Source: JANJTY01 sp038257155
GTDB lineage: Bacteria; Pseudomonadota; Gammaproteobacteria; Xanthomonadales; Xanthomonadaceae
Length of the DNA: 64,000 bases
Direction: 5' to 3'
Assembly (NCBI GenBank): GCA_038257155.1
Contig: JBBSJP010000008.1
Span: 1 to 64,000, forward strand
Part shown: positions 15,996 to 25,208 of the stretch, piece after piece
Numbering within the stretch: position 1 is the stretch's first letter
Layout of the letters: every line of letters begins with the position of its first letter
The notes under the pieces: generated by a model
The model's input: the letters and a program-made list of their open reading frames with translations, nothing else
What the model was told of the DNA's origin: nothing
Database searches by the model: none
Made by a program: the position numbers and the translations under genes

Positions 15996-16939
15996 CCGGG
16001 GTGGCCGGGATGCAGGCCGCCGCGCCGCAGCCCAGCCATCTTCCGGTGATGTTCGACGAAGCCATGGAAGGGCTGAGGATTCTCACGGATGGCTGTTACC
16101 TGGATGGCACGTTCGGGCGCGGTGGACATGCGCGTGGCGTATTGGAGCGGTTGGGGTCAGCGGGGCGCCTGCTGTTGATGGACAAGGATCCGGAAGCAAT
16201 CAAAGAAGCCGAGCGCGACCTGGCACGGGATCCGCGCGTGCGGCTGCGGCAGGACAGTTTCGCCGCCTTGGCGGAGTGGGACGAAAGCGCCGCTGGCCTG
16301 GACGGCGTACTGCTGGACCTGGGTGTGTCCTCTCCGCAACTGGATGAAGCAGGCCGCGGCTTCAGCTTCAGCAAGGATGGCCCACTTGATATGCGCATGG
16401 ACCCGCAGCGCGGCGAAAGTGCCGCCGAATGGCTGGCGCGGGCACCTGAAGCCGAGATTGCCGACGTGCTATGGCATTTCGGCGAAGAACGCCTCAGCCG
16501 CCGCATCGCGCGCGCCATCGTTGAACGCCGTGCCGAGTCGCCGCTGAGCACGACGGCCGAACTGGCCGAGCTGATCAAGAGCGTCATGCCGCGTGGTGGC
16601 GACAACCACCCGGCAACCCGCAGCTTCCAGGCGATCCGCATCCACATCAATCGCGAGCTGGAAGACCTCGAGGCGGGCCTTGATGCGGCCCACGCGCGAC
16701 TCAAGCCGGGCGGGCGCCTGGTGGTGATCAGCTTCCACTCACTCGAGGATCGCCTGGTCAAGCGCTTCATCGCGGCCAAGGCCAAGGCGCCGCCGGGCAA
16801 CCGGCGCATGCCGGTGGCCGCGGCGTTCACGCCGAGCCTGCGTGAAGTGGGTGCTGCGCAGCGCGCTGGCAGCGCCGAACTGATCCGCAACCCGCGCGCC
16901 CGCAGCGCGGTGCTGCGCGTGGCGGAGCGTCTGGCATGA
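15992..16939 (+). CDS. rsmH: 16S rRNA m4C1402 methyltransferase RsmH (MraW)
   Basis: The GTG at 15992 overlaps the mraZ stop as GTGA and gives 315 residues, close to the E. coli 313; an ATG at 16010 is the alternative. Motifs: HLPVMFDEAMEGL, the SAM loop DGTFGRGGHARG, DGVLLDLGVSSPQLD, the GFSFSKDGPLDMRMD element, FQAIRIHINRELEDLE and VISFHSLEDRLVKRF. It N4-methylates C1402 in the ribosomal P site with RsmI. It is coupled to mraZ and, by an ATGA overlap, to ftsL. Confidence 0.97.
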   Translation: MTGVAGMQAAAPQPSHLPVMFDEAMEGLRILTDGCYLDGTFGRGGHARGVLERLGSAGRLLLMDKDPEAIKEAERDLARDPRVRLRQDSFAALAEWDESAAGLDGVLLDLGVSSPQLDEAGRGFSFSKDGPLDMRMDPQRGESAAEWLARAPEAEIADVLWHFGEERLSRRIARAIVERRAESPLSTTAELAELIKSVMPRGGDNHPATRSFQAIRIHINRELEDLEAGLDAAHARLKPGGRLVVISFHSLEDRLVKRFIAAKAKAPPGNRRMPVAAAFTPSLREVGAAQRAGSAELIRNPRARSAVLRVAERLA

Positions 16940-17199
16940 AGGTGCTGGCCTTCCTCCTGCTGCTGGTCGCGACCATCGCGACAGCAATCTCCGTCGTGCA
17001 CGCCAAGCATCAGCACCGCTTGGCCTTCGTCGAACTGACCGAGCTGGAAGTCGAACGCGATGAACTCAACATCGAGTTCGGCCGCCTGCAGCTCGAACAG
17101 GCAACCTGGGCCGAAACCAACCGCATCGAGCAGATCGCGCGCGAGCAGCTGCAGATGGATTTTCCCGCGCCTGACCGCATCGTGGTGGTGAAGCCATGA
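16936..17199 (+). CDS. ftsL: Cell division protein FtsL
   Basis: This 87-residue bitopic inner-membrane protein has a short cytoplasmic tip, a membrane helix (VLAFLLLLVATIATAISVV) and a periplasmic leucine-zipper-like coiled coil (LTELEVERDELNIEFGRLQ). It forms the FtsQLB complex that activates FtsWI. The family is poorly conserved in sequence; identity rests on topology, size and position between rsmH and ftsI, with ATGA overlaps at both ends. Confidence 0.93.
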   Translation: MKVLAFLLLLVATIATAISVVHAKHQHRLAFVELTELEVERDELNIEFGRLQLEQATWAETNRIEQIAREQLQMDFPAPDRIVVVKP

Positions 17200-18971
17200 A
17201 GCCGCGTCTGACTCCGGCGAACATCCGCGCGCGGCTGAGCCTGGTGGCTGGAGCGCTGGCCCTGCTCGGTACCGCCCTGATGGTGCGCGCGGTCGACCTG
17301 CAGATGCTGCGCAGTGATTTCTATCAGGAGCAGGGCGACGCGCGCTTCGTGCGTGACCTGCCGATCGCCAGCGTGCGCGGCATGATCACCGACCGAAACG
17401 GCGAGCCGCTGGCGATTTCCACGCCGGTGGAGTCGCTGTGGGCCAACCCGAAGGAACTGCTGCAGCACGGCGAACGCCTGCAGGAACTCGCCGATGCCCT
17501 GAACACGCCGGTGGCGGCCCTGACCCAGCGCCTTGAAGACCGCTCCGATCGCGAGTTTGTCTACCTGCGGCGTCAGTTAAATCCCGACGAGGCCGCCAAG
17601 GTCATCGACCTTGGTATTCCCGGTGTCGCCAGCCAGCGCGAGTTCCGCCGCTATTACCCGCTCGGCGAAGGCATGGCGCATTTGCTGGGTTACACCAACA
17701 TCGACGATCAGGGACAGGAAGGCCTTGAGCTGGCCTTCAATGCCTGGTTGACGGGCACGGCAGGCTCCAAGCGGGTGATTCGCGACCGCCGCGGCCGCAT
17801 CGTCGAGAACGTCGATCTGGTTCGCCCGGCCGAGCCCGGCAAGGATCTGGTGCTGTCGATTGATCGGCGCATCCAGTACCTGGCCTATCGCGAGCTGAAG
17901 CGCGCGCTGGCCGAACATCGCGCGCGCGCCGGATCGGTGGTGGTGCTGGACGTGCCAACGGGTGAAGTGCTGGCGATGGTCAACCAGCCCTCGTTCAATC
18001 CGAACGTGCGCGAAGTGCACGATGCCGAGTCGCGCCGCAACCGCGCCCTGACCGATGTGCTTGAGCCGGGTTCGGTGATCAAGGTGCTGACCGTGGCGGC
18101 GGCGCTGGAAACCGGACGCTATACACCCGAAACGGTGATCCCGACCAGCCCCGGCTTCATGAACCTGTCGCGCTACCAGATTCGCGACATCCACAACTAT
18201 GGCGACGTCAGCCTCACCCGCCTGTTGACCAAGAGTTCAAATGTTGCGGCGGCAAAGATCGCAGCGGACCTGCCACGCGAGCATTTGCACGATCTGTTCC
18301 AGCGCTTTGGTCTGGGCGTCACCACCGGCAGCGGATTTCCCGGCGAATCGGCCGGCAGCCTGCCTGGTGTGGAGCAGTGGGGGCCAGTGGAAAAGGCCAC
18401 GATTTCCTACGGCTACGGTGTATCGACCACGGCCACCCAGATTGCCCGGATTTACGCCGCATTCGGCAATGAAGGCCGCATGCTGCCAGTGAGCTTCATT
18501 CACGGACAGCAGTCGCCCTCCACCGCGGTGATCGATCCCAGCATTGCGCGGCAAGTGCTGAGCATGCTGGAAACCGTGACCGGGCCCGAAGGCACCGCGT
18601 CGCGCGCCAACATCAGCGGCTATCGGGTCGCGGGCAAGACAGGCACTTCGCGCAAGGCCAGCGGTGGCGGTTATCAGCGACGCTACCTCAGCGTGTTTGC
18701 CGGACTGGTGCCGGTCAGTGCGCCACGCTTTGCCATGGTGGTGGTGATCGACGATCCGCAGGCCGGCGCCTACTACGGTGGCCTGGTCGCAGCGCCGGTT
18801 TTCCACCGCGTCATGGAAGGCGGCCTGCGCCTTCTGGATGTGACACCGGACAACGTCGAGCAGTGGGCGGCGGGCGCCAATCCGGTGGTGCCATCACTGC
18901 CGGTGGGCAACGGCTTGCCGCCCGAGGCCGAGCCGGTGCTGGAGCACATCATCGACGGAGCGATGCAATGA
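17196..18971 (+). CDS. ftsI: Peptidoglycan D,D-transpeptidase FtsI (PBP3)
   Basis: This 591-residue class B penicillin-binding protein has an N-terminal membrane anchor (about 12-32), the pedestal with SVRGMITDRNGEPLA (60-73) and a transpeptidase domain with catalytic S293-V-I-K296 in EPGSVIK, S347-S-N349 and K481-T-G. It cross-links septal peptidoglycan with FtsW. The length matches E. coli PBP3 (588). The start overlaps ftsL and the end overlaps murE. Confidence 0.97.
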   Translation: MKPRLTPANIRARLSLVAGALALLGTALMVRAVDLQMLRSDFYQEQGDARFVRDLPIASVRGMITDRNGEPLAISTPVESLWANPKELLQHGERLQELADALNTPVAALTQRLEDRSDREFVYLRRQLNPDEAAKVIDLGIPGVASQREFRRYYPLGEGMAHLLGYTNIDDQGQEGLELAFNAWLTGTAGSKRVIRDRRGRIVENVDLVRPAEPGKDLVLSIDRRIQYLAYRELKRALAEHRARAGSVVVLDVPTGEVLAMVNQPSFNPNVREVHDAESRRNRALTDVLEPGSVIKVLTVAAALETGRYTPETVIPTSPGFMNLSRYQIRDIHNYGDVSLTRLLTKSSNVAAAKIAADLPREHLHDLFQRFGLGVTTGSGFPGESAGSLPGVEQWGPVEKATISYGYGVSTTATQIARIYAAFGNEGRMLPVSFIHGQQSPSTAVIDPSIARQVLSMLETVTGPEGTASRANISGYRVAGKTGTSRKASGGGYQRRYLSVFAGLVPVSAPRFAMVVVIDDPQAGAYYGGLVAAPVFHRVMEGGLRLLDVTPDNVEQWAAGANPVVPSLPVGNGLPPEAEPVLEHIIDGAMQ

Positions 18972-20440
18972 GCGCCGCGCTGCGCCTTGATCACCTGTTG
19001 CAGCCCGAAGGTGTCACCGCGCCGCCCGTATTGCTGCGCGGCCTGACCATGGACAGCCGCGCGGCCGGCCCGGGCGATGCCTTCGTGGCCTTGCGCGGGC
19101 TCAATCACCACGGTATCGAATTTGCTGCCCAGGCGGTGGGCAATGGCGCCGTTGCGGTGCTCTTCGAACCTCCCGTACCGGCGGCGCAGGACTTGCCGGA
19201 ATCCGCCATCGCCGTGCCCGAACTGCGCCAGCGACTGGGCCGCATTGCTGATCGATTCTACGGCTCACCCTCCCGCTCCCTGGTGCTTGTCGGCGTGACT
19301 GGTACCAATGGCAAGACCTCCACCGTGCAGTTGCTGGCGCAGGCTTTTGAACTGTGCGGGGCGCGTGCCGGCAGCATCGGCACGCTGGGCGCCGGTTTGG
19401 TCGGACAGATCCGTGCCGGCGAGCGCACCACGCCGGACGTGATTGCCGTGCACGGCCTGCTGGCCGAACTGCGCGACGCCGGTGCCGGCCATGTCGCGAT
19501 GGAAGTGTCGTCGCATGCGCTGGTGCAGGGCCGCGTCGACGCCGTTGCATTTGACGTCGGCGTGTTCACCAATCTGACCCGCGATCACCTCGACTATCAC
19601 GGCGACATGGCGAGCTACGGCGCTGCCAAGGCGCGCCTGTTCGAGCGCGACTTGCGCGCAGCCGTGATCAATCTCGATGACGGTTTCGGCAGCGAACTGC
19701 ACGCGCGGCACTCCGCCAGCTTGCGCTGCGTGGGTGTGAGCGCCGCGGGACGCCCGGATGCCGAGCTTCGCGCCGAGCGCCTTGCCTTCTCCCAGCACGG
19801 CCTGGACTTCGACCTGGTTGCTGCCGACGGCGACCGCTTTGCGGTGCGCAGCCCGCTGCTGGGCCGCTTCAACGTCGACAACCTGCTGGCCGTGGCAGGC
19901 GTGCTGCTGGCACTGGGCCATGCCTTGCCGGACATCGCAGCCTTGCTGGCGCGCCTGGAGCCGGTGGCTGGGCGCATGAACCGCCTCGCCGGCAGCGACG
20001 GCCAGCCACTGCTGGTGGTCGACTATGCGCACACCCCGGATGCGCTGAGCCAGGCGCTGGCGAGTCTGCGTGTGCATACGCCCGGGCGTTTGATCTGCGT
20101 GTTTGGCTGTGGCGGCGAACGCGACCGCGGCAAGCGTCCGCAGATGGCTGCAGCGGCCGAACACGGTGCAGATCGGGTGATCGTCAGCGACGACAATCCG
20201 CGCGGCGAAGATGGCGACGCGATCGTAGCCGAGATCATGGCGGGATTCGCCTCGCCCGATGCGGTGACGGTGCAGCGCAACCGGGCGCGCGCGATTGCCG
20301 ATGCGGTGTCGATGGCCCACTCCGGCGACACCGTGCTGATCGCCGGCAAGGGCCATGAGCCCTACCAGGAAATCGCTGGCGTCAGGCTGCCCTTCGACGA
20401 CATGCAGCAGGCCGCCGCAGCGCTGGAGGCCCGCGCATGA
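18968..20440 (+). CDS. murE: UDP-MurNAc-L-Ala-D-Glu:meso-diaminopimelate ligase MurE
   Basis: The protein has 490 residues from the ATG at 18968 (ATGA overlap with ftsI). The ATP site is GTNGKTS at 112-118; the DNPR motif in VSDDNPRGED marks specificity for meso-diaminopimelate rather than lysine. It adds the third residue of the stem peptide in the cytoplasm. Its start is inside the ftsI stop and its stop inside the murF start, so the three are translationally coupled. Confidence 0.97.
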   Translation: MSAALRLDHLLQPEGVTAPPVLLRGLTMDSRAAGPGDAFVALRGLNHHGIEFAAQAVGNGAVAVLFEPPVPAAQDLPESAIAVPELRQRLGRIADRFYGSPSRSLVLVGVTGTNGKTSTVQLLAQAFELCGARAGSIGTLGAGLVGQIRAGERTTPDVIAVHGLLAELRDAGAGHVAMEVSSHALVQGRVDAVAFDVGVFTNLTRDHLDYHGDMASYGAAKARLFERDLRAAVINLDDGFGSELHARHSASLRCVGVSAAGRPDAELRAERLAFSQHGLDFDLVAADGDRFAVRSPLLGRFNVDNLLAVAGVLLALGHALPDIAALLARLEPVAGRMNRLAGSDGQPLLVVDYAHTPDALSQALASLRVHTPGRLICVFGCGGERDRGKRPQMAAAAEHGADRVIVSDDNPRGEDGDAIVAEIMAGFASPDAVTVQRNRARAIADAVSMAHSGDTVLIAGKGHEPYQEIAGVRLPFDDMQQAAAALEARA

Positions 20441-21804
20441 GGTCCGTTTCACTGTCACAACTGGCAGCCTGGTGCGGCGCGCGCCTGTCTGGTGCTGACC
20501 GACAGATTGAGCGCGTCGTCATCGACAGCCGCGAGCTGGTACCAGAAAGCCTCTTCGTCGCGCTGCGCGGCGAGCGCTTCGACGGGCACGAGTTCTGCCA
20601 GGCGGCACTGCAGGCTGGCGCCGTGGCCTTGCTGGTGGAGCGCGAGCTTGCTCTCGACGCGCCGCAGCTCGTGGTGGCCGACAGTCTTGTGGCACTGGGA
20701 CAGATCGCTTCCGGAATGGCGGCGTCGCGCAGCACGACCCTGATCGGATTGACCGGCTCGAACGGCAAGACCTCGGTCAAGACCCTCACCCAATCGATCC
20801 TGTCGCGGGTGGCGTCGAGCTACGCCAACCCGGGCAACCGGAACAACGAGATCGGCCTGCCATTGGCCTTGCTGGATCAGCCCGAAGACGCCCGTTTCGG
20901 CATCTATGAAATGGGCGCCGGCAAGCCCGGCGACATCGCTTATCTGACGTCGATTGCGCATCCGCAGGTAACCCTGGTCAACAACATTGGTCCGGCGCAC
21001 CTGCTGCGCATGGGTTCCTTGCTGGGCATCGCGCAGACCAAGGGCGCGATCTACGCGGCCCTGCCGGACGATGGCGTTGCGGTGATCAATGCCGACGACG
21101 CCTTCGCTTCGCTGTTTGAACAACACGCTGCGGGGCGCCGCCTGATCCGCTTTGGCCTGGTTGCCACGGCCGAAGTCAGTGCCGAGAACCTGGTGCTGGG
21201 CGACACGGGCAGTCACTTCGATCTGGTCAGTCCGGTGGGTCGCATTGCCATTGAGCTGAACCTGCCGGGCGAGCACAACGTGCTCAATGCGCTTGCCGCA
21301 GCCTGCCTGTCGCTCGCGGTCGACGCGCCGCTGTCGGCAATTGCCGAAGGCCTCGCGCAGGCGCCGGGCGTGCCGGGTCGTCAGCAGCGTCAGCGCCTGG
21401 CGAGCGGGGCACTGCTGATCGATGACAGCTACAACGCGAATCCTGCCTCGGTTGCCGCTGCACTCTCGACCCTGGCTGCACTGCCCGGCGAACGAATCCT
21501 GGTGCTGGGTGAAATGCGCGAGCTGGGCGCCGATGCCGAAGCGCTGCACGCCGAGGTCGGATTGCAGGCCCGTCAGAAGGGCATCGAGCGCCTGTTCACC
21601 CTGGGCGGTGCGACCGTCCATGCCGCACAGGCCTTTGGCCCTGCCGCCACACATCATGAGGACCTTCAGACCTTGCTCGATTCACTTTCCCGCTGCCTGA
21701 CGCCGGCAACCTGCGTGCTGGTCAAGGGCTCACGCGGCGCCGCCATGGAGCGCGTCGTCGAAGCCCTCAGCGGCGCCAATCCAGGGATCCACCATGCTGC
21801 TTGA
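20437..21804 (+). CDS. murF: UDP-MurNAc-tripeptide:D-Ala-D-Ala ligase MurF
   Basis: The protein has 455 residues. The P-loop is GSNGKTS at 107-113, followed by NPGNRNNEIGLPLALL and EMGAGKPGDI, both typical of MurF; the C-terminal domain has DDSYNANPASV and VLGEMRELG. It joins the D-Ala-D-Ala made by Ddl to the tripeptide. It overlaps murE by 4 bp and mraY by 11 bp. Confidence 0.97.
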   Translation: MRSVSLSQLAAWCGARLSGADRQIERVVIDSRELVPESLFVALRGERFDGHEFCQAALQAGAVALLVERELALDAPQLVVADSLVALGQIASGMAASRSTTLIGLTGSNGKTSVKTLTQSILSRVASSYANPGNRNNEIGLPLALLDQPEDARFGIYEMGAGKPGDIAYLTSIAHPQVTLVNNIGPAHLLRMGSLLGIAQTKGAIYAALPDDGVAVINADDAFASLFEQHAAGRRLIRFGLVATAEVSAENLVLGDTGSHFDLVSPVGRIAIELNLPGEHNVLNALAAACLSLAVDAPLSAIAEGLAQAPGVPGRQQRQRLASGALLIDDSYNANPASVAAALSTLAALPGERILVLGEMRELGADAEALHAEVGLQARQKGIERLFTLGGATVHAAQAFGPAATHHEDLQTLLDSLSRCLTPATCVLVKGSRGAAMERVVEALSGANPGIHHAA

Positions 21805-22879
21805 GCTCGCCGAACTGCTGAAGGGCTTCGGGCGCTTCTTCGCGCTGTTCGACTACCTCACCCTGCGCGCCATCCTGAGTGCGCTGACCGCGCTGGCGGT
21901 TTCGCTGATTGCCGGGCCGCGGATGATCCGCTGGCTGGGATCCTTGAAGGGTGGGCAGCCGATCCGCAGCGACGGACCGCAGAGCCACTTCTCCAAAGCC
22001 GGCACGCCCACCATGGGCGGCGCACTGATCCTGCTGGCAGTGGCAGTGGCAACCCTGCTGTGGGCTGATCTGGGCAACCGCTACATCTGGATCGTGCTTG
22101 GCGTGACCCTGGCGTTCGGCGCGATTGGCTGGATCGACGACTGGAAGAAGCTGGTCAAGCGCGATCCGAATGGCCTCAAGGCGGGTTCCAAGTATGCGAT
22201 GCAATCGGCGGTAGGCCTGAGCGCGGCGCTGGTTCTCTACTACACCGCGGATACGCCGTCGGCGACCGCGTTCCATTTGCCCTTCTTCAAGCAGGTCGCG
22301 GTGCCGATGGGTGCGGTGCTGTTCGTTACGGTGACCTACTTCTGGATCGTCGGATTCTCCAACGCCGTCAACCTCACCGATGGGCTCGACGGGCTCGCGA
22401 TCATGCCGGCGGTCCTGGTCGCCGGCGCCCTGGGCGTGTTCGCTTATGCCTCCGGGCATGTCGGGTTCGCCCAGTACCTGTTGATCCCGAACATTCCGGG
22501 CGCGGGCGAGTTGATCATCTTCTGCGCCGCGATTGGTGGTGCCGGGCTCGGGTTCCTCTGGTTCAACACCTATCCTGCTCAGGTCTTCATGGGCGACATC
22601 GGCGCGCTGGCGCTGGGCGCAGCGATCGGCACCCTGGCGGTGATCGTGCGCCAGGAACTGGTGCTGGTCGTGATGGGCGGCATCTTCGTGATCGAGACCC
22701 TGTCGGTGATGGCGCAGGTCGCCAGCTTCAAGCTGACTGGACGGCGCATCTTCCGCATGGCGCCGATCCATCACCACTTCGAACTGAAGGGCTGGCCGGA
22801 GCCGCGCGTCATCGTGCGCTTCTGGATCATCAGCGTGGTGCTGGTGCTGGTCGGCCTTGCCACCTTGAAGGTGCGCTGA
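21794..22879 (+). CDS. mraY: Phospho-N-acetylmuramoyl-pentapeptide transferase MraY
   Basis: This polytopic membrane enzyme has 361 residues (E. coli 360). Signature segments are QSHFSKAGTPTMGG (63-76), IGWIDDWKKL with the Asp115/Asp116 pair, NAVNLTDGLDGLA and HHHFELKGWPE. It transfers phospho-MurNAc-pentapeptide to undecaprenyl phosphate to give lipid I. The stop codon TGA at 22877-22879 shares its last base with the ftsW ATG, so there is no room for the murD gene usually found here. Confidence 0.98.
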   Translation: MLLELAELLKGFGRFFALFDYLTLRAILSALTALAVSLIAGPRMIRWLGSLKGGQPIRSDGPQSHFSKAGTPTMGGALILLAVAVATLLWADLGNRYIWIVLGVTLAFGAIGWIDDWKKLVKRDPNGLKAGSKYAMQSAVGLSAALVLYYTADTPSATAFHLPFFKQVAVPMGAVLFVTVTYFWIVGFSNAVNLTDGLDGLAIMPAVLVAGALGVFAYASGHVGFAQYLLIPNIPGAGELIIFCAAIGGAGLGFLWFNTYPAQVFMGDIGALALGAAIGTLAVIVRQELVLVVMGGIFVIETLSVMAQVASFKLTGRRIFRMAPIHHHFELKGWPEPRVIVRFWIISVVLVLVGLATLKVR

Positions 22880-24141
22880 TGATTGCCCAACGTCTGCGCC
22901 AGGCATTGCGACTCGACGAGATCGAAGGGCGCTTCGATCCGGTGCTGCTGGCGGTGTCGATCGCCCTGGCCGGGCTGGGTGTGGTGATGGTGGCGTCCAG
23001 TTCCATCGCCATTGCCGATGGCTTTGGCTTCGGTCCCTACCACTTTCTTTACCGGCATGCCTTTTTTCTGGTGGCCGGGGTGATGCTCGCCGCAGTGATG
23101 TGCCGGTTGGAACTGAAGGATGTCGAAGCGCGTTCCCGCTTGCTGCTGATGGTCTGTTTCCTGCTGCTCGCCGCGGTCTACCTGCCGGTTGTGGGCAAGA
23201 CGGTGAATGGCGCGCGACGCTGGATCGATTTCGGCATTTCAAGTTTCCAGGTTGTCGAAGCGGTAAAGCTGCTGCTGGTGATCTGGCTGGCGAGCTATCT
23301 GGTGCGCTACCGCGAATCCCTGCAGCGCAGCTGGATCGGCGCGTTCAAGCCGCTCGGCATCACCGCCCTTCTGGTCGGCATGTTGCTGCTGCAGCCGGAT
23401 TTCGGATCGGCCCTGCTGCTGATAGCGGTCACCGTCGGCATGCTCTGGACCGGCGGCGTGCGCATGCGCTATCTCACCCTTCCGGCGCTGGCTGCGTTGC
23501 CGCTGCTGGCGGCAGTCGCGCTGAGCGAATCCTACCGGGTGCGGCGACTCACCTCGTTCATGGATCCCTGGGCTGATCCCTTCAAGGACGGTTTCCAGCT
23601 GACCCAGGCACTGATCGCCGTAGGCCGCGGCGAATGGTTTGGCGTCGGCCTGGGCGCCAGCGTGCAGAAGCTCTACTACCTGCCCGAAGCGCATACCGAT
23701 TTCATCTTCGCCGTGCTGGCCGAGGAACTTGGCTTTGTCGGTGTGCTGGCGGTGCTGGTGCTTTACGCGGTGCTGGTCGGTCGCGCCTTCCAGATCGGCC
23801 TGCGCGCAGTCGACATCGGTCGTCACTTCGCCGCCAACTGTGCCTTCGGCGTGGCGCTGTGGATCGCGCTGCAGGCCTTCGTTTCCATCGGTGTGAACCT
23901 GGGTTTGCTGCCGACCAAGGGCCTGACCCTGCCCTTGATCTCGTCGGGCGGCTCCAGTGTGCTGATGACCTGTGCGGCGATCGGATTGCTATTGCGGGTG
24001 AGCTTCGAGACCGATCGGGCTTCGCGCCAGGTTGCCCGTCTGCGCGGTGACGTGCTGGTCGATCCCGAGGGGTTGCTGGCAGGTGCCGGCGCTGCGTCGG
24101 GCAAGCCTCGCATCGAGCCGGTCTGGAGGGATGCCGCATGA
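22879..24141 (+). CDS. ftsW: Septal peptidoglycan polymerase FtsW (SEDS)
   Basis: This SEDS-family membrane protein has 420 residues and about ten helices. Characteristic pieces are VVMVASSSIAIA, VGKTVNGARRWIDFG, LLQPDFGSALLL, AHTDFIFAVLAEELGFVG and the final LPTKGLTLPLISSGGSS. It polymerises lipid II at the septum with FtsI. The start shares one base with the mraY stop, and the end overlaps murG by 4 bp. Confidence 0.96.
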   Translation: MIAQRLRQALRLDEIEGRFDPVLLAVSIALAGLGVVMVASSSIAIADGFGFGPYHFLYRHAFFLVAGVMLAAVMCRLELKDVEARSRLLLMVCFLLLAAVYLPVVGKTVNGARRWIDFGISSFQVVEAVKLLLVIWLASYLVRYRESLQRSWIGAFKPLGITALLVGMLLLQPDFGSALLLIAVTVGMLWTGGVRMRYLTLPALAALPLLAAVALSESYRVRRLTSFMDPWADPFKDGFQLTQALIAVGRGEWFGVGLGASVQKLYYLPEAHTDFIFAVLAEELGFVGVLAVLVLYAVLVGRAFQIGLRAVDIGRHFAANCAFGVALWIALQAFVSIGVNLGLLPTKGLTLPLISSGGSSVLMTCAAIGLLLRVSFETDRASRQVARLRGDVLVDPEGLLAGAGAASGKPRIEPVWRDAA

Positions 24142-25208
24142 GCGCACCCGTGATGATCATGGCGGGTGGAACCGGCGGGCACATCTTTCCTGGCCTCGCC
24201 CTGGCGCGCGCCCTGCAGCGCCATAACGTGCCGGTGGTGTGGCTGGGTTCGCGTGGTGGGCTGGAGCAGCGCCTTGTGCCCGCAGCCGGGATCGAGATCC
24301 GATCGATCGACATCCAGGCCCTGCGCGGCCGCGGCATGGCTTCGCTGCTGCTCGCGCCGCTGCGCGTGCTGCGTGCCGTGTGGCAGGCGCTGCGCATCCT
24401 GAAATCAGAACCGCCGCGCGCCGTGGTGAGCTTCGGCGGCTTCGTCGCCGGCCCCGGTGGACTGGCAGCGTGGTTGCTGCGTCGCCCGCTGCTGGTGCAC
24501 GAACAGAACCGAATTCCTGGCTTCACCAATCGTCTGCTGGCGCGGCTTGCGCGGCGCGTGTTGTGCGGATTTGACGGTGCCTTCGGCGCGGGCAAGGGCG
24601 AGGCAGTCGGCAATCCGGTTCGCGCCGAGATTGCTGCGCTGCCTGCACCAGCCTCGCGCCTGTCTGGCCGTAGCGGACCGATGCGCGTGCTGGTGCTGGG
24701 TGGCAGTCAGGGCGCGCGTGCCTTGAACCGCGCGATGCCGATGGCGATCACTGAGGCCGGCGTGACGCTGGACGTGCGTCACCAGTGCGGCGAGCGTCTG
24801 CTGGAGGATGCACGCGCGGCCTACGCCAGCAGCGGGCACTCGATCACACCCGAACCCTTCATTGCCGACATGGCCAAAGCCTATGCCTGGGCTGACCTTG
24901 TCATTGCGCGCGCTGGCGCCCTGACCCTGGCGGAGATCGCTGCGGCGGGAGTCGGGGCGATCCTGGTGCCGTTTCCGCATGCGGTGGACGATCATCAGAC
25001 CGCCAATGCGCAGGTCTTCGTGAATGCCGGCGCGGCGCGGCTGGTACCGGAGTCGCCCCAGTTGGCCAGCACCCTGGCCAGCATGCTGGGTGAGCTGAGC
25101 GCCAATCCGGCAGTTCGCCTGGCGATGGCCGAAGCTGCGCGTGGCCTGAGCTGGCCGGACGCCGCAGAGCGCGTGGCCCAGATTGTGCTGCAGGAGTCGC
25201 GCGCATGA
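24138..25208 (+). CDS. murG: Lipid II synthase MurG (GlcNAc transferase)
   Basis: This 356-residue GT28 enzyme (E. coli 355) shows MIMAGGTGGHIFPGLALA at the N-terminus, SFGGFVAGPGGLAAWL, HEQNRIPGFTNRLLAR, the GGSQGARALN loop and the donor-site AGALTLAEIAAAG. It adds GlcNAc to lipid I on the inner face of the membrane. Four-base overlaps tie it to ftsW and murC. Confidence 0.98.
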   Translation: MSAPVMIMAGGTGGHIFPGLALARALQRHNVPVVWLGSRGGLEQRLVPAAGIEIRSIDIQALRGRGMASLLLAPLRVLRAVWQALRILKSEPPRAVVSFGGFVAGPGGLAAWLLRRPLLVHEQNRIPGFTNRLLARLARRVLCGFDGAFGAGKGEAVGNPVRAEIAALPAPASRLSGRSGPMRVLVLGGSQGARALNRAMPMAITEAGVTLDVRHQCGERLLEDARAAYASSGHSITPEPFIADMAKAYAWADLVIARAGALTLAEIAAAGVGAILVPFPHAVDDHQTANAQVFVNAGAARLVPESPQLASTLASMLGELSANPAVRLAMAEAARGLSWPDAAERVAQIVLQESRA

